A stretch of DNA of 64,000 nt from Nocardia wallacei (GCF_014466955.1 NZ_AP023396.1:3286001-3350000), one strand, 5' to 3'; counted from the first letter of the stretch, positions 45,550 to 58,000 are shown. The notes: generated by a model from the sequence alone, not told the origin. Numbers and translations are program-made.

Positions 45550-45586
45550 TAACCTGTGGGCCATGATGTTCTTCCACCTGCGCTGA
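45550..45586 (+). CDS. Leaderless leader-peptide ORF (MMFFHLR)
   Basis: TAACCT (45550-45555) fits a -10 box. ATG ATG TTC TTC CAC CTG CGC TGA follows from 45563, seven bases later, so the mRNA would start on the ATG. This is the usual form of an actinobacterial leaderless upstream ORF. It is directly followed by the two hairpins and then the RNA methyltransferase. It could act by ribosome stalling, for example by charge of an amino acid or by a drug. There is no direct evidence of translation. Confidence 0.45.
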
Positions 45587-45592
45587 GGTAGC

Positions 45593-45649
45593 CGTCGGCG
45601 CAGTGAGGCTTCCCCTCGCCGACGATGCGGGACGGCGTGGCGTCGTCCC
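45593..45649 (+). promoter_or_regulatory. Two hairpins between leader ORF and methyltransferase gene
   Basis: Stem 1 is CGTCGGCG with CGCCGACG (45593-45600 and 45617-45624, 16-base loop); stem 2 is GGGACG with CGTCCC (45629-45634 and 45644-45649). Neither is followed by a U-run. They may be attenuator alternatives; the ribosome-binding site of the next gene (GGGAG at 45662-45666) lies just after them. Confidence 0.4.
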
Positions 45650-45676
45650 GGGCCTCGGTGTGGGAGAACGAATTTC

Positions 45677-46738
45677 ATGGGCATCCGCTTGGTGGCGCGG
45701 TGTGTTCGCGGCGTGGAGACCGCGGTGGCATCGGAGATTCTGCGCAGCGACCTGGGGGCGGTCGTCGCGATCGGGCATCGGGAGGTGCATTTCCGGCCTT
45801 GCCGACCGGACCCGGCGGTGGTGCGACTGCGGTCGGCCGACGATGTGCTGCTGTGTGCGGCGGCCGGTCCCGACATCGGAACGGCCCGCGATTCCGTTGC
45901 GGCACTTGCCGAATTGGCCGACGCCGTCGATATGTCCGCGCTGCTGGCACGGCGGCGTGACTGTGGCGGCCGGGCGGATCTCGGCGGGGGAGTGGACGTG
46001 TCGGCGTCGTTTCTGGGGCGTCGCAACTTCAGCCGATACGACGTCGAGGAGGTCGTCGGCCGGGCGCTGGCCCGCCGGTGGGGCGTCCGGTACCGGTCAC
46101 GGCGCGACGGCGCACCACCCGTGGCCTACAGCGGCTGGCGGCTGACGCTCGACGGTATCGAGTCCCGCCTGCTGTTGCGGGTTGCCGACCGTCCGCTGCA
46201 CCGCAGGCCGTACAAGCGGCAGGCGATACCGGGCACACTGCACCCGCCGCTGGCCGCGGTCATGGCGCAACTCGCCGAAATACCGCGCGGCGCAATGGTT
46301 CTCGATCCGTGCTGTGGTGCCGGAACGCTGCTGGCCGAGGCGGTGCACCTGCGCCCGGACGCGGTGTTTCGAGGCTACGACTGGAGTCCCGACGCGGTGC
46401 GAGCGGCTCGGGCCAATGTCCCGGCCGGGGTCGAGGTCCGCCGGGGTGACGCGGGCGACCTGGCGATGGCCGACGCCAGCGTCGACCGCGTCCTGTGCAA
46501 CCCGGCGTGGGGCGGCCAAGTGGCACCCGCGGGACGGCTCGCCGCCGATCCGCTCCGGCTGTGGCCGCAACTGCGGCGCGTGCTTGCTCCCGGCGGCATC
46601 GCGGTCGTGCTGATCCCCGACACGTCGGCACTGGCCCCGGCCATTGCCGCGGATCTCGTGCCCACCCGGATCCAGGGCGTACGCGTGTCCGGCAAGCAGG
46701 TCCACATCGTCAAGCTCGCACCCGGGTGTCCTGGATGA
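45677..46738 (+). CDS. THUMP/UPF0020-type RNA methyltransferase
   Basis: A 353-residue SAM-dependent RNA methyltransferase resembling the RlmL N-terminal half, Trm11 and Trm14. An N-terminal ferredoxin-like and THUMP-like region (1-170, RPLHRRPYKRQAIPGTLHPPLAAV at its end) precedes the Rossmann domain with VLDPCCGAGTLLAEA and the catalytic motif CNPAWGG (NPPY in most N2-guanine enzymes). This should methylate guanine in rRNA or tRNA. A leader ORF and hairpins precede it, and the PKS genes follow after 1.2 kb. It could be ordinary RNA modification or, less surely, self-resistance. Confidence 0.8.
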   Translation: MGIRLVARCVRGVETAVASEILRSDLGAVVAIGHREVHFRPCRPDPAVVRLRSADDVLLCAAAGPDIGTARDSVAALAELADAVDMSALLARRRDCGGRADLGGGVDVSASFLGRRNFSRYDVEEVVGRALARRWGVRYRSRRDGAPPVAYSGWRLTLDGIESRLLLRVADRPLHRRPYKRQAIPGTLHPPLAAVMAQLAEIPRGAMVLDPCCGAGTLLAEAVHLRPDAVFRGYDWSPDAVRAARANVPAGVEVRRGDAGDLAMADASVDRVLCNPAWGGQVAPAGRLAADPLRLWPQLRRVLAPGGIAVVLIPDTSALAPAIAADLVPTRIQGVRVSGKQVHIVKLAPGCPG

Positions 46739-46877
46739 CGGAATCATGTTCCGGCGCAACGCTATCGAGTCCCGGCTGGTTTCGCCGAGAACGGGTGCAC
46801 TGCCCGGGACACCCGAGATGTGCTGGCCGATGACCACACCTCAGCGAGGATCGGGTGTCGATGGACTCGAAGCTGCA

Positions 46878-46890
46878 TCGAATTATTCGA
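46878..46890. promoter_or_regulatory. Inverted repeat TCGAAT-T-ATTCGA in the gap before the PKS genes
   Basis: A 13-bp perfect inverted repeat in an AT-richer stretch. It may be an operator for an unidentified regulator. Confidence 0.35.
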
Positions 46891-47890
46891 TTCCGGCATG
46901 AGTGTGTCGCGAGAACGTGCGCGTGCTGCTTTTCCGGAGCCGACCGGAAGTGGTAATAGCTGGATGTTATTTGAAGCCACAACTACGGCTCGGTTCCATG
47001 CTTTCTCGGATTATTAGCGACCGGTAAATAACCCACTTCATCGGTGGATATTTCGCCGCGCCTGGGGGTATCGTCTTGCCTCACAAGATCGGTGCGGCAC
47101 CGCATCCGGAGACCCGAATCCGACCTACGTCGGTCGCGCGGTCTCCGAGTGGTCCAGGCGAAGAAGGTGGATGTGGTGGCTGGAGGAGTGCGCCGGGTTA
47201 CGGTGCTGCCGTCGTCTCGCGGGAGCTCGCACGGACCTGCGTCGATGGCGGTACGCGGGATCCGGCGCGTCGCCGCGGGGCGGCCCGGCGGTAGTTGGGA
47301 CGGCATCCCGGTAATCGGCCGGACCCGCGAGACCGCGGGAAGTTGAGAAATGGCCCACAACGGTGTGACTAGTTGTATCTTCACTTCTGTGTGAGTATTG
47401 ACTACAACCGCACCCGCGCGCGAAACCGAGTGAACGGTCTGCACGAGCCGGTGCGTGTTCGGCAAGCTATAGCCGCGGGAACCCGCAGCTGTTAACAGTG
47501 AATTTGCCTTCCGGCTTCGACGGCGTAAAGCCGAACTACCAGGATGGAACAGGATACCGGCATCGGCCGGGGCTTTCGGCTGCCGGCCAGTGCCGGTCAT
47601 GTGGGAGAGGTGTTGTAGATGAGGTCGACCGAAGGAGCGGGTCGCGGCGCGTACCTCGATACAGCGTGCACCCATCGCGCGAGTGAACCGCACACCGCAA
47701 CGGTTTTCGGAGCGGATGCTGAACCGGTGGCGGGCGGTCGCTCGACGCGGGACTGAGGTAGTCGGCCCGATCGCGCTCCGCGCGAGCGAGTTTCGGGCAT
47801 TCGTCGTGATCAGGCGGTAGCCGAGTCCGGGCCCGTGGACACGGTGTGCTCGTCACCCTTCGGTGTGGCGACCGGTCGCTCCGCGACTAG

Positions 47891-47919
47891 TTGAATTCTT
47901 GATTATATGGATGTGATAC
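47891..47919 (+). promoter_or_regulatory. Candidate promoter of the PKS operon
   Basis: TTGAAT at 47891-47896 could be a -35 box, with TGATAC at 47914-47919 (17-base spacer) or TTATAT at 47903-47908 as -10 elements. No ribosome-binding site precedes the GTG at 47920, so a short-leader or leaderless start is likely. One copy of the GACTAGTTG repeat overlaps the -35 region. Confidence 0.35.
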
Positions 47920-50900
47920 GTGGTAACAAACGCTGGTGATTCGCCGGATCGCATGCTGGAGTACCTGAAGAAGGTCACCAAGGAGCTGCTGACGACCCGC
48001 GAGGATCTCGCGCAACTGCGCGAGCGGATTGACGAGCCCATCGCGATCGTGGGCATGAGCTGCCGATATCCGGGCGGCGTCGAGTCACCAGGACAGCTGT
48101 GGAAGCTGGTTGCCTCCGGTTCGGATGCGGTGGGCCCCTTCCCGGACGATCGAGGCTGGGATGTTGCTGAATTGTTCGATCCCGACCCTGACCGATTCGG
48201 GAAGGTGTACACGCGGGAGGGCGGATTTCTCCGCGGCGTCGCCGATTTCGACGCGGAGTTCTTCGGAATCGGTCCGCGCGAGGCCGCGGCGATGGATCCG
48301 CAGCAGCGGCTGTTGCTGGAGACCTCGTGGGAAGCGCTGGAGGACGCCGGAATCGACCCGTTCTCGTTGCGGGGCAGCGACACCGGTGTCTTCGCCGGGG
48401 TGATGTACGAGGACTACGGGCACACCGCCAGGGCGGCGGGCGCGGCCGCCGAGGGGTACGCGGGCACGGGTTCGGCCGGCAGCGTGGTATCGGGGCGGGT
48501 GGCCTACACGCTCGGCCTGGAGGGCCCGGCCGTGAGTGTCGACACGGCATGTTCGTCCTCGCTGGTCGCGATTCACCTGGCCTGCCAGGCATTACGCCGC
48601 GGGGAGTCGTCGCTGGTACTGGCGGGCGGTGTGACGGTCATGTCCACGCCCTATCTGTTCGTGGAGTTCTCCCGTCAGCGGGGTTTGTCACGCGATGGCC
48701 GGTGCAAGGCGTTCTCGGCCGCCGCGGACGGCGTCGGGTGGGCCGAGGGCGTCGGTGTGCTGGTGCTGGAGCGGTTGTCGGATGCGCGGCGTCACGGGCA
48801 CAACGTTCTTGCCGTGGTGCGGGGTTCGGCGGTGAATCAGGATGGTGCGTCGAATGGTTTGACGGCGCCGAATGGTCCGTCGCAGGAGCGGGTGATCGCG
48901 GCGGCGTTGGCGAGTGCGGGGTTGTCGCCGTCGGATGTGGATGTGGTGGAGGCGCACGGTACGGGGACGCCGCTGGGTGATCCGATCGAGGCGCAGGCAT
49001 TGCTCGCCGCTTACGGACAGGACCGGACGAACGGCCCGTTGCGCATCGGCTCCCTCAAGTCGAACATCGGCCATTCGCAAGCGGCTTCCGGAGTGGGCGG
49101 CGTGATCAAGATGGTGCAGGCGCTGCGGCACGAAGTCCTGCCCCGGACACTGCACCTGAATGCGCCGTCGCCGCATGTGGACTGGACGGCGGGATCGGTG
49201 CGGCTGCTGGCGGAGGCCGAGCAGTGGCGCGCGGGTGCGCGGGTGCGCCGGGCCGGGGTGTCGTCCTTCGGGATCAGCGGCACCAACGCCCATCTCGTCC
49301 TCGAGGAGGCGCCCGCCGTACCGGCGCAGACCGCGGGCGATCCGGAACAGGTAACCGCCGTGACTTCCGCGTCGCCGGGCCTGGTTCCGCTCACGGTGTC
49401 GGCGAAGTCCGAGGCGGCGCTGCGGGCGCAGGCGGACCGGTTGCGGCAGTGGCTGGTCCAGCGGCCCGATATCGATGCCTGGGATGTCGCGTATTCGCTG
49501 ATCGAGACGCGCGGGCGGTTCGATCGGCGCGGGATGGTGGTCGCGAGCGATCGGGAGCGGTTGCTGGCCGGTCTGGCCGATCTGGCCGCGGGTGCGCAAT
49601 CCCCGGATGTGGTGGCGGGACGGGTTGTTTCGGGGAAGACGGCGTTTCTGTTCACCGGGCAGGGTGCGCAGCGGGCGGGGATGGGTGCGGAGCTGTATCG
49701 GGTGTTCCCGGTGTTCGCGGCGGCCTTGGACGAGGTGTGTGCCGTGGTCGATCCGTTGCTGGGTCGTTCCTTGCGGGAGTTGATGTTCGAGGGCCCGCAG
49801 AGCCTGCTGGATCGGACCGAGTTCACGCAGCCCGCGCTGTTCGCGTTCGAGGTCGCGCTGTTCCGGCTGGTCGAGTCCTTCGGTGTGACACCGGATGTGC
49901 TGATCGGCCATTCGATCGGTGAGCTCGTCGCGGCGTACGTGGCGGGGGTGTGGTCGCTGGCGGACGCGTGTGTGCTGGTGGTGGCGCGTGGCCGGTTGAT
50001 GGGCGGGTTGCCGAGGGGCGGGGCGATGTCGGCGCTGGGCATGGGGGAGGCCGAGGCGGCCCGGCTCGTGGCCGGGTACGGGGGCAGGGTGTCGCTGGCG
50101 GCGGTGAACGGCCCGTCGTCGGTGGTGGTGTCGGGGGAGGCGGAGGCGATCGGTGAGGTGGAGACGCGGGCCGCCGCGGCGGGCCGCAAGACCAGCCGAT
50201 TGCGGGTCAGTCATGCCTTCCACTCCGCGTCGATGGAGCCGATTCTGGACGAGTTCCGTTCGGTGGCCGCGGGTTTGGCTTACCGCATGCCGCGCATTCC
50301 GGTGCTGTCGAATGTCAGTGGTGTGGTGGCGGGTGCCGAGCTGACCGACCCCGGCTATTGGGTGTCGCAGCTGCGCGGCTGCGTTCGGTTCGCGCCGGGC
50401 GTGCGCACGCTGGTGGAGTCGGGTGTGCGGCGGTATGTGGAGATCGGTCCCGACGCGGTGCTGGCGGCGATGGCCCGGCAGTGCCTGGGCGAATTTCCCG
50501 AGGCCGAAGCGGGGTCGGTGGTGGTCGCCGCCGCCCGGCGCTCCGACACGGCGCGCGACTCCGAGCAGTTCGTCGGCGCCCTCGCTCGACTGCATGTGGC
50601 GGGCGCGGCCGTCGCGTGGCAACCGCTGTTCGCCGGTCGCGAGCCGCATCGGACAGCGTTGCCCACCTACGCTTTCCAGCATCGCCGCTACTGGCTGGAC
50701 ACCGCCGAATCGGTGGGTGACGTGCGGGCGTCGGGCCTCGACGGCGTGGAACATCCGTTGCTCGGTGCGGCGGTCTGGCTGCCGGACGCCGCGGGCGTCG
50801 TCCTCACCGGGCGGTTGTCGCTGTCGACCCACCCCTGGCTGGCGGATCACGCCATTGCCGGGACGGTACTGCTGCCGGGCGCCGCGTTCGTCGAATTGGC

Positions 50901-53900
50901 GTTGCGTGCCGGAGCATTGGTGAACCTGCCGCGAGTGGCGGAGTTGGTACTGGCGGCGCCGATGATCGTGCCACCGGCGGGAGCGGTCGACCTTCGGGTC
51001 ATGGCCGCCGAGCCCGGTGACTCGGGCGCCCGGGAGATATCGGTGTACTCGCGCCCGGTGCGCGAGGACACCGGCGATCCGGCGCCGTGGGTCCGGCATG
51101 CGACGGGAACCGTTGTCCCGCAATCATCTACACCACGTCCCGAGCCGACGGCGACGACGCAGAGCTGGCCGCCCGCGGGAGCGGTGCCGATGGCGATCGA
51201 CGACGCCTACGCGGAACTGGCGGCCCGCGGCTACGAGTACGGGCCGCAGTTCCGCGGGCTGACCGCGCTGTGGCGGCGTGGTGTGGAGATCTTCGCCGAG
51301 GTGGGACCGCCGGAATCGGCGCATCCGGCGGAGCGGTTCGTGGTGTACCCGGCCCTGCTGGACGCGGCCCTGCACGCGTTGGGTATCAGTGGTGTGGTCG
51401 AGCCTGCCGGGCCGGGCGAACTGCTGGTCCCGTATTCGTGGACGGGCGTCGACGTGTATACCGCCGGGGCCGGATCGGCCCGGGTCCGGCTGACAGTACT
51501 CGGGTCGGTGGCGGAGGAGTCGGCGGCGGGCGAGCATCGGGTGGCGCTGACGCTCTTGGACTTCGCGGGAGCCCCGATCGCCGAGGCGGCGGTGCTCACG
51601 TTGCGGCCGATCCCGCTCGCGGCTGTCGGCTCGGCGGCGGCGGGTGAGGAGCTGCACCGGCTGCACTGGATGCCGCTCCCGGCAGCGGATGAGCCCGCAG
51701 CGCACTGGTCGGCCGACGGCGACGAGACGGTGATTCTCGACGGTTCGCCCGTGGCGGTGTTGCGCGTGGCGAACGGGGCGGCCGACGCCGACCTGCCGGG
51801 TACCGTGCACCGCCGGGTCGTCGAAATCGCGGCGCAGGTGCGACAAGCGCTGGACCGGTATCCGCGGATCGCCGTAGTGACCAGCGGCGCGGTCGCGGTG
51901 GACACGGGCGAGGCGGTGGATCCCGTGGGCGCGGCGGTCTGGGGTCTGGTGCGCAGCGGGCAGAACGAGAATCCCGGCCGGATCGCACTCGTCGATGTCG
52001 ACGATCGGCAGGACTACCGGGCCGGTGTGGTGGCGGCCCTGGGACACGCGGACGAACCCCAGCTGGCGCTGCGGCAGGGCGCGCACTACGCGGCGCGGCT
52101 CGCTCGCGGCGCGCATCCCGATGCCGTCGGGGCGAGTGAGCTGCTGTCCGCTCCGGCGTGGGCGCTGGTGCAGCACGGCAAGGGCACATTGACCGGCGAG
52201 AATCTGGGTTTGGTCGAGACGACGGCCGCGACGCGAGCGCTCGGGCCCGGACAGGTGCGCGTCGCGCTGCGCGCCGCGGGCGTCAATTTCCGCGACGTGC
52301 TGATCGCCCTCGGCATGTATCCCCAGCCGGACGCCGCCCTCGGTGGCGAAGGCGCGGGCGTGGTCGTCGAGGTGGCCCCCGACGTCACCGAATTCACGCC
52401 CGGCGACCGGGTTTTCGGGTTCGTGCCCGAGGTCGGTTCCGTCGTGGTCGCCGACGGCCGGGTGCTGTCGCGGATGCCGCGCGGCTTCTCCTTCGCGCAG
52501 GCGGCAGCGGTGCCGGTGGTGTTCGTCACCGCCTATTACGGACTGGTCGACCTGGCCGAGGCCAAACCCGACGAAACGCTGCTCCTGCACGCCGCGACCG
52601 GCGGCGTGGGGATGGCGGCCGCGCAGCTGGCGCGGCACCTCGGGCTGCGGCTGCTCGTGACCGCGAGCCGCCCGAAATGGGATGTGCTGCGCGGCATGGG
52701 ATTCGACGACTCGGTGATCGGCGACTCCCGCACCCTGGATTTCGAACGCAAGTTCCTCGAGGTCACCGACGGCCGCGGCGCGGATATCGTGCTCGATTCG
52801 CTGGCGGGTGAATTCGTCGACGCCTCGTTGCGCCTGCTGCCGCGCGGTGGCCGCTTCCTCGAGATGGGATTGACCGACCGGCGCGACCCCGGCGAGGTCG
52901 CCGAACAGCATGCGGGAGTGCGCTACCGGGGTTTCCATCTCGACGAGGTCGGCGCCGAGCGGGCGCACGAGATCCTGACCGTGCTCGTCGAGCTGTTCGA
53001 CACCGGCGCCCTGACCCCGCTCCCGCTGACCGGATGGGATCTGCGCCAGGCGCCGGACGCCTTCCGGTACCTGAGCCAGGCCCGGCACATCGGCAAGAAC
53101 GTGCTCACCATACCGGCCACCCCGGACGCCGCGGGGACGGTGCTGATCACCGGCGGGACGGGCGAACTCGGCGCGGTGGCGGCGCGCCATCTCGTGCACG
53201 AGTACGGCGTGCGGCGCGTGGTGCTGGCCAGCAGGCGCGGTGCGGACGCCGACGGCGCGACCGAGCTCGTAGCCGAACTGGCCGCGCTCGGCGCTCATGC
53301 GGAGGTGGTCGCCTGCGACGTGGCGGACCGTGCCGCACTGGACCGGCTGCTGGCGGGCATCCCGGCCGAACACCCGCTGACCGGCGTCGTCCACACCGCC
53401 GGTGTCCTGGCCGACGGCCTGCTCACCGACCTGACACCGGAGCAGTTCGCCGCGGTGCTGCGCCCGAAGGTCGACGCCGCGTGGAATCTGCACGAGGCCA
53501 CCGCGGATCTCGATCTGTCCGTGTTCGTGCTCTACTCCTCGATCGCGGGCACGCTCGGCAGCCCGGGACAGGCCAATTACGCTGCGGCGAACGCCTTTCT
53601 CGACGCGGTGGCGCAGCACCGGCACCGCCGCGGCCTTCCCGCGACCTCGATCGCCTGGGGGCCGTGGCACGGCGCGGGCGGCATGACCAGCACCCTGACC
53701 GACACCGATATCGCACGCATGCGGCGCGCGGGACTGGTGCCGCTCGACGCGAACGATGGTATGGCGCTGTTCGATTCGGCCCTCCAGGCCGGCCACCCGG
53801 CGCTCGCCGGAGTGCGCCTCGAGGCCGGGGCGCTCGCCGCGCAGGCCGCGGCGGGGACCCTGCCCCGGGCGCTCGAGTCCCTGGTCACCAGGACCACCCG

Positions 53901-55044
53901 CCGCGCCGCGGGTACCGGCACGCCGCGGCTGGCCGCCGTCCCCGCGGCCGATCGCCCGGCCGCCGTGCTCGCCGTGGTCCGCGAACAGGTCGCCGCAAGT
54001 CTCGGACACGATTCCGGCGACCGGATCGATCCGGCGGCGACCTTCACGGAATTGGGATTCGATTCCTTGACCGGCGTCGAGTTCCGCAACCGGCTCGCCA
54101 AGGCCACCGGGCTCGCGCTGTCGTCGACGGTTGTCTTCGACCACCCCACGTCCCGAGCGCTCGCCGATCATCTGTGCGCACGGCTCGGCGAGATGGCACC
54201 GGCGCCCGCGGACACCGGCGCCGCGGGTGTCCTCACCGACCTGGTGCGCGCCGCGCACCGGCGCGGGCGGCTGGCCGAGACGCTGCCGATGCTGCTGGCG
54301 GGCGCCGAACTCGCCGAAACCTTCGCCCACGGCGCGGACTCCGGTGCGGCGGCACTGGTACCACTGAGCCGCAGCACCGCCGATCCGCTACTGGTCTGCG
54401 TGCCGTCGTTCGTGGTCGGCACCGGCCCACACCAGTTCGGCCGCCTGGCGCGCGAACTCGGCGCCGACCGCGGTGTCACCGCGCTCCGATTGCCCGGCAC
54501 CCGCCCCGGCGAACCGCTGCCCGGAACCTGGGACGCACTCCTGGATTCGCTGGCGAACGCCGTGGACGCCGCCGGACGTCAGCGACCGGTCGTGCTGGTC
54601 GGCTACTCGATCGGCGGCGCGATCGCACATGCGCTGGCACATCGGCTCGAGCACCGCGGGCGTGGGCCCGCCGGGATCGTCCTGCTCGACGCCTACGCCT
54701 CCGATGCGGTGGAGCGCGGCCGCCGCGTGCTGGTGAACGCGCTCGGCGCGGTCCTGGACCTGGACAACGACATGGCGCGGATCGGCGATCACGGCCTGAT
54801 CGCGATGGCCGAGTACATGCGCATCTGCGAACAGCGCCGACCGGTGTCGATCGCGGCGCCGATCCTGGAACTGCGTGCCTCGACGCCGCTGCCCGGACTG
54901 GACGGCGCCGAACGAGTGCCCCCCTGGATGCGCGGCGGGGCGGCGGCCGAGATCGACGCCGACCACTTCTCGATCCTCACCTCGGCCGCGGCGGCCGCGG
55001 CCGCCGAGATACGCCGCTGGCTCGGCCGACACGGCGCGAAATAA
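47920..55044 (+). CDS. Type I polyketide synthase, terminal module: KS-AT-DH-ER-KR-ACP-TE
   Basis: 2,374 residues, one full reducing module. Order: N-terminal docking coil (1-35; [13 protein letters not shown]), KS with Cys211 (DTACSSSL), AT with Ser665 (GHSIG) and the malonyl-type HAFH, DH with His977 ([10 protein letters not shown]), ER with the NADPH loop TGGVG near 1562, KR with GGTGELG at 1745 and Tyr1887-Asn1891, ACP with Ser2049 (GFDSLTG), TE with Ser2230 (GYSIGG). The KR has LAD where B-type reductases usually have LDD, so alcohol stereochemistry is uncertain. It adds a malonyl unit, reduces it to CH2 and releases the chain. The N-terminal docking coil implies it receives a chain from another protein. 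Confidence 0.95.
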   Translation: MVTNAGDSPDRMLEYLKKVTKELLTTREDLAQLRERIDEPIAIVGMSCRYPGGVESPGQLWKLVASGSDAVGPFPDDRGWDVAELFDPDPDRFGKVYTREGGFLRGVADFDAEFFGIGPREAAAMDPQQRLLLETSWEALEDAGIDPFSLRGSDTGVFAGVMYEDYGHTARAAGAAAEGYAGTGSAGSVVSGRVAYTLGLEGPAVSVDTACSSSLVAIHLACQALRRGESSLVLAGGVTVMSTPYLFVEFSRQRGLSRDGRCKAFSAAADGVGWAEGVGVLVLERLSDARRHGHNVLAVVRGSAVNQDGASNGLTAPNGPSQERVIAAALASAGLSPSDVDVVEAHGTGTPLGDPIEAQALLAAYGQDRTNGPLRIGSLKSNIGHSQAASGVGGVIKMVQALRHEVLPRTLHLNAPSPHVDWTAGSVRLLAEAEQWRAGARVRRAGVSSFGISGTNAHLVLEEAPAVPAQTAGDPEQVTAVTSASPGLVPLTVSAKSEAALRAQADRLRQWLVQRPDIDAWDVAYSLIETRGRFDRRGMVVASDRERLLAGLADLAAGAQSPDVVAGRVVSGKTAFLFTGQGAQRAGMGAELYRVFPVFAAALDEVCAVVDPLLGRSLRELMFEGPQSLLDRTEFTQPALFAFEVALFRLVESFGVTPDVLIGHSIGELVAAYVAGVWSLADACVLVVARGRLMGGLPRGGAMSALGMGEAEAARLVAGYGGRVSLAAVNGPSSVVVSGEAEAIGEVETRAAAAGRKTSRLRVSHAFHSASMEPILDEFRSVAAGLAYRMPRIPVLSNVSGVVAGAELTDPGYWVSQLRGCVRFAPGVRTLVESGVRRYVEIGPDAVLAAMARQCLGEFPEAEAGSVVVAAARRSDTARDSEQFVGALARLHVAGAAVAWQPLFAGREPHRTALPTYAFQHRRYWLDTAESVGDVRASGLDGVEHPLLGAAVWLPDAAGVVLTGRLSLSTHPWLADHAIAGTVLLPGAAFVELALRAGALVNLPRVAELVLAAPMIVPPAGAVDLRVMAAEPGDSGAREISVYSRPVREDTGDPAPWVRHATGTVVPQSSTPRPEPTATTQSWPPAGAVPMAIDDAYAELAARGYEYGPQFRGLTALWRRGVEIFAEVGPPESAHPAERFVVYPALLDAALHALGISGVVEPAGPGELLVPYSWTGVDVYTAGAGSARVRLTVLGSVAEESAAGEHRVALTLLDFAGAPIAEAAVLTLRPIPLAAVGSAAAGEELHRLHWMPLPAADEPAAHWSADGDETVILDGSPVAVLRVANGAADADLPGTVHRRVVEIAAQVRQALDRYPRIAVVTSGAVAVDTGEAVDPVGAAVWGLVRSGQNENPGRIALVDVDDRQDYRAGVVAALGHADEPQLALRQGAHYAARLARGAHPDAVGASELLSAPAWALVQHGKGTLTGENLGLVETTAATRALGPGQVRVALRAAGVNFRDVLIALGMYPQPDAALGGEGAGVVVEVAPDVTEFTPGDRVFGFVPEVGSVVVADGRVLSRMPRGFSFAQAAAVPVVFVTAYYGLVDLAEAKPDETLLLHAATGGVGMAAAQLARHLGLRLLVTASRPKWDVLRGMGFDDSVIGDSRTLDFERKFLEVTDGRGADIVLDSLAGEFVDASLRLLPRGGRFLEMGLTDRRDPGEVAEQHAGVRYRGFHLDEVGAERAHEILTVLVELFDTGALTPLPLTGWDLRQAPDAFRYLSQARHIGKNVLTIPATPDAAGTVLITGGTGELGAVAARHLVHEYGVRRVVLASRRGADADGATELVAELAALGAHAEVVACDVADRAALDRLLAGIPAEHPLTGVVHTAGVLADGLLTDLTPEQFAAVLRPKVDAAWNLHEATADLDLSVFVLYSSIAGTLGSPGQANYAAANAFLDAVAQHRHRRGLPATSIAWGPWHGAGGMTSTLTDTDIARMRRAGLVPLDANDGMALFDSALQAGHPALAGVRLEAGALAAQAAAGTLPRALESLVTRTTRRAAGTGTPRLAAVPAADRPAAVLAVVREQVAASLGHDSGDRIDPAATFTELGFDSLTGVEFRNRLAKATGLALSSTVVFDHPTSRALADHLCARLGEMAPAPADTGAAGVLTDLVRAAHRRGRLAETLPMLLAGAELAETFAHGADSGAAALVPLSRSTADPLLVCVPSFVVGTGPHQFGRLARELGADRGVTALRLPGTRPGEPLPGTWDALLDSLANAVDAAGRQRPVVLVGYSIGGAIAHALAHRLEHRGRGPAGIVLLDAYASDAVERGRRVLVNALGAVLDLDNDMARIGDHGLIAMAEYMRICEQRRPVSIAAPILELRASTPLPGLDGAERVPPWMRGGAAAEIDADHFSILTSAAAAAAAEIRRWLGRHGAK
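49414..49455 (+). repeat. 42-bp segment identical to 59479-59520
   Basis: The stretch in the KS-AT linker of gene 1 is base-for-base identical to the one in module 1 of gene 2. Neighbouring KS and AT sequences are similar but have silent differences, so this looks like gene conversion or recent duplication. Confidence 0.7.
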
Positions 55045-55084
55045 CAGCTCTCCCTTTCGAATTCGGTTGGACGAAGGAATACTC

Positions 55085-58000
55085 ATGGTCGGATCAGCGA
55101 ACGCGATCGCCATTGTCGGAATGTCGTGCCGGGTGCCCGGCGCCGCCGACCTCGAGCGGTTCTGGCGGCTGCTGCGTGCGGGCGCGGACGCGATCGGCTC
55201 CGCGCCGGCGGATCGCCCGGGCATCGATGAGATCGCCGGATTCCTGGACACGGCAACGGAATTCGACGCCGACTTCTTCGGTGTGTCCCCCAACGAGGCC
55301 CGGTCGGTCGATCCGCAGCAACTACTCGGACTCGAACTGAGCTGGGAAGCGCTGGAGGACGCGGGTTTGCACGACCGGTCCGGCGCGCGGGCGGGGGTCT
55401 TCCTGGGCAGCACCGGCACCGATTTCGCCGAAGCCGTGGCAGCGCAAGGCAAATCGGGCATCGGCCGGCACTCGCTGTGGGGAGCGGGGCGCGGAGTCGC
55501 CGCGAATCGAATCTCGAACTTCTACGGTTTCACCGGACCGAGCATCGTCGTCGACAGCGGACAGTCCTCGTCGCTGGTCGCACTGCATCTGGCGTGCGAA
55601 TCGCTGCGCAGCGGTGAATGCGACGTGGCACTCGCGGGCGGGCTGAACCTCATCCTCTCGCCGTTGAGCGGCGAACGTTACGAGCGGTTCGGCGCGCATT
55701 CCCCCTCCGGGAAGTGCTACACCTTCGATATACGCGCGGACGGAACCGTGCGCGGTGAGGGCGGCGGCATCGTCGTGCTCAAGCCGCTCGCGCGCGCGAC
55801 CGCCGACGGCGACCGGATCTATGCCGTCGTTCGGGGCAGCGCGGTCAACAACGGCAACGAGCGCCAGGTGCTGAGCGCACCCAGCGTGTCGGCGCAGACC
55901 GGGGTCATCCGGGCCGCGCTGGCGAACGCGGCCGTGGACCCGGCATCGGTGCAGTACGTGGAACTGCACGGCACCGGAACCCCCGCCGGTGATCCGGTGG
56001 AGGCGGCGGCGCTCGGTGCGGCCTACGGCCCGGCGCGGCCGGAGGGCGCGCGACTGGCCGTCGGTTCGGTGAAGACGAATCTCGGTCACCTGGAAGGCGC
56101 GGCGGGAATCGTCGGCCTGATCAAGACCGCGCTGTGCCTGCGGCACCGCGAACTCGCGCCCAGCCTGAACTTTCACACCCCGAACCCGCGGATACCGCTC
56201 GATGCGCTCGGGCTGCGGGTGCCGACCTCGGCCCAGCCCTGGCCGTCGGCGGCGGTGCGCCGCGCCGGGGTGTCCTCGTTCGGTATGGGCGGAACCAACG
56301 CGCACGTGATTCTCGAGCAGGCGCCGGAGGTAACGCCCGCTTCGGCGGCCGCCGAAACCGGTGTCCGGGCCTGGACGTTGTCGGCTCGGACACCGGAAGC
56401 CTTGCGGGAACAGGCCGTTCGGCTGCGTGAGTGGCTGGGCGACCACCCGGAGGCCGGAGCCGCGGCGGTGGCGCATTCGCTGTTGCGGGTCCGCACGCCA
56501 CTCGAGTGGCGGGGCGCGGTGGTCGGCTCGGATCTCGATGCGCTGCGCGCGGGATTGGCCGAATGGGCCGACGCGCCGATGGAACCGGCCGCGGCCGCCG
56601 TGGTGCTGGGGCGGGCCGCGCCGCGCCGGACGGTCTTCGTCTTCCCGGGCCAGGGCAGCCAGTGGGTGGGCATGGGCGCGCGCCTGCTGGATTCGGATCC
56701 CGTGTTCGCGCAGTCGATTTCGGACTGTGCGGCGGCGCTCGAGCCCCTTGTGGATTGGTCGCTGACGGACGTGCTGCGGGGAGCCGGGGGCGCCGCCGCG
56801 CTGGACCGCGTGGATGTGGTGCAGCCGGCGTTGTTCGCGATGCTGGTCTCGCTGGCGCGGGCGTGGCGGGCCCGCGGAGTGGAACCCGCTGCGGTGGTGG
56901 GGCATTCGCAGGGTGAGATCGCGGCGGCGGTGGTCGCCGGCGGGCTGTCCCTGGCCGACGGTGCCCGCGTGGTGGCGGTGCGCTCGCGTGCCGTCGCGGA
57001 CGTGCTCGCGGGCTCGGGCGGGATGGCGTCGGTCGGGCTGCCCGCCGACGAGGTGGCCGAGCGCCTGGCGGCGTTCGGCGACCGGCTGTCCGTCGCGGCG
57101 GTCAACGCGCCGGGACAGACGGTGGTCTCCGGTGCGTCCGGCGCGGTCGCGGAGTTCGTGGCCGGATGCGCCGCCGACGGAGTGTGGGCGCGGCGTATAC
57201 CGGTAGACTACGCGTCGCATTCGGCGGCGGTGGAGCGGATCAGGGACCGGGTGCTCACGGAGTTGGCCCCGATTCGGCCGGGCACGGGTTCGATTCCGTT
57301 CTTCTCCACTGTCACAGCGGAATTCGTCGACACGGCGACGCTGGATGCCGATTACTGGTATCGGGGACTGCGCGAACAGGTGCGTTTCGCCGAGGCGATC
57401 GAGGCGCTACTGGGTGCGGACCGGAACGCGTTCGTCGAGGTGAGTCCGCACCCCGTGGTCGCTGGTGCGATCGAGGTGACCGCGGCGGCGCTCGGCATGG
57501 CCGACCGGGTGGGCGTCCTGGGCACGCTGCGACGCGACCAGGGCGGCCCGGAACACTTCATGGCGGCGCTGGCGCGGGCGCACTGCCTGGGCGTCGAGGT
57601 GGCGCCGGAGGCGCTGGCCCCGGCCGCCGCGCGCGTGGATCTGCCGGTCTACGCCTTCCAGCGGCGGCGGTGCTGGGCCCCGGGTGCCGCGGCGATCGTG
57701 GGTGGGGCGCACGCGCCCGCCGATATCGAAACGGCTGCGGCGACCGATCCGACCGCCGCGCCGTCCGACACCACGACCGCGCGCGGACGCCGTGCGGTGG
57801 TGACCGGTCCGCTCGCGCCGCGGTTGTTCGCCGCTGCCGAACGCGACCGGGACGCGCTGGTGCTCGCCGTCGTGGCCGAGCAGGCCGCGGTGGTGCTGGG
57901 CCACGATTCGCCCGCCGCCATCGGCCACGAACTGCCCTTCACGGCATTGGGTTTCGACTCGCTGAGCGGACAGCAGCTGCGCGACCGGCTGGTGACGGCC

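Larger units (their letters stand above)
46739..47919. other. 1.18-kb gap between the RNA methyltransferase and the PKS genes
   Basis: No gene is supported. The reading frames on both strands are short or atypical in composition (Arg/Ser/Thr-rich, no recognisable motif). It is less GC-rich than the rest. It contains the perfect inverted repeat TCGAAT-T-ATTCGA at 46878-46890 and two copies of GACTAGTTG (47367-47375 and 47885-47893), the second directly before the PKS promoter region. CTAG is rare in high-GC genomes. The gap may hold regulatory sites, a small RNA or decayed genes. Confidence 0.45.

Noticed and set aside
47101..47180. tRNA-like sequence (GGTCTCCGAGTGGTCCAGG)
   Set aside because: The D-arm-like segment is not followed by an anticodon stem, a T-loop GTTCGAATC or an acceptor pair.
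46983..47693. 236-codon minus-strand frame in the gap before the PKS genes
   Set aside because: No domain, poor codon usage for this genome (many Ser/Thr/Arg codons of unselected type), no ribosome-binding site.
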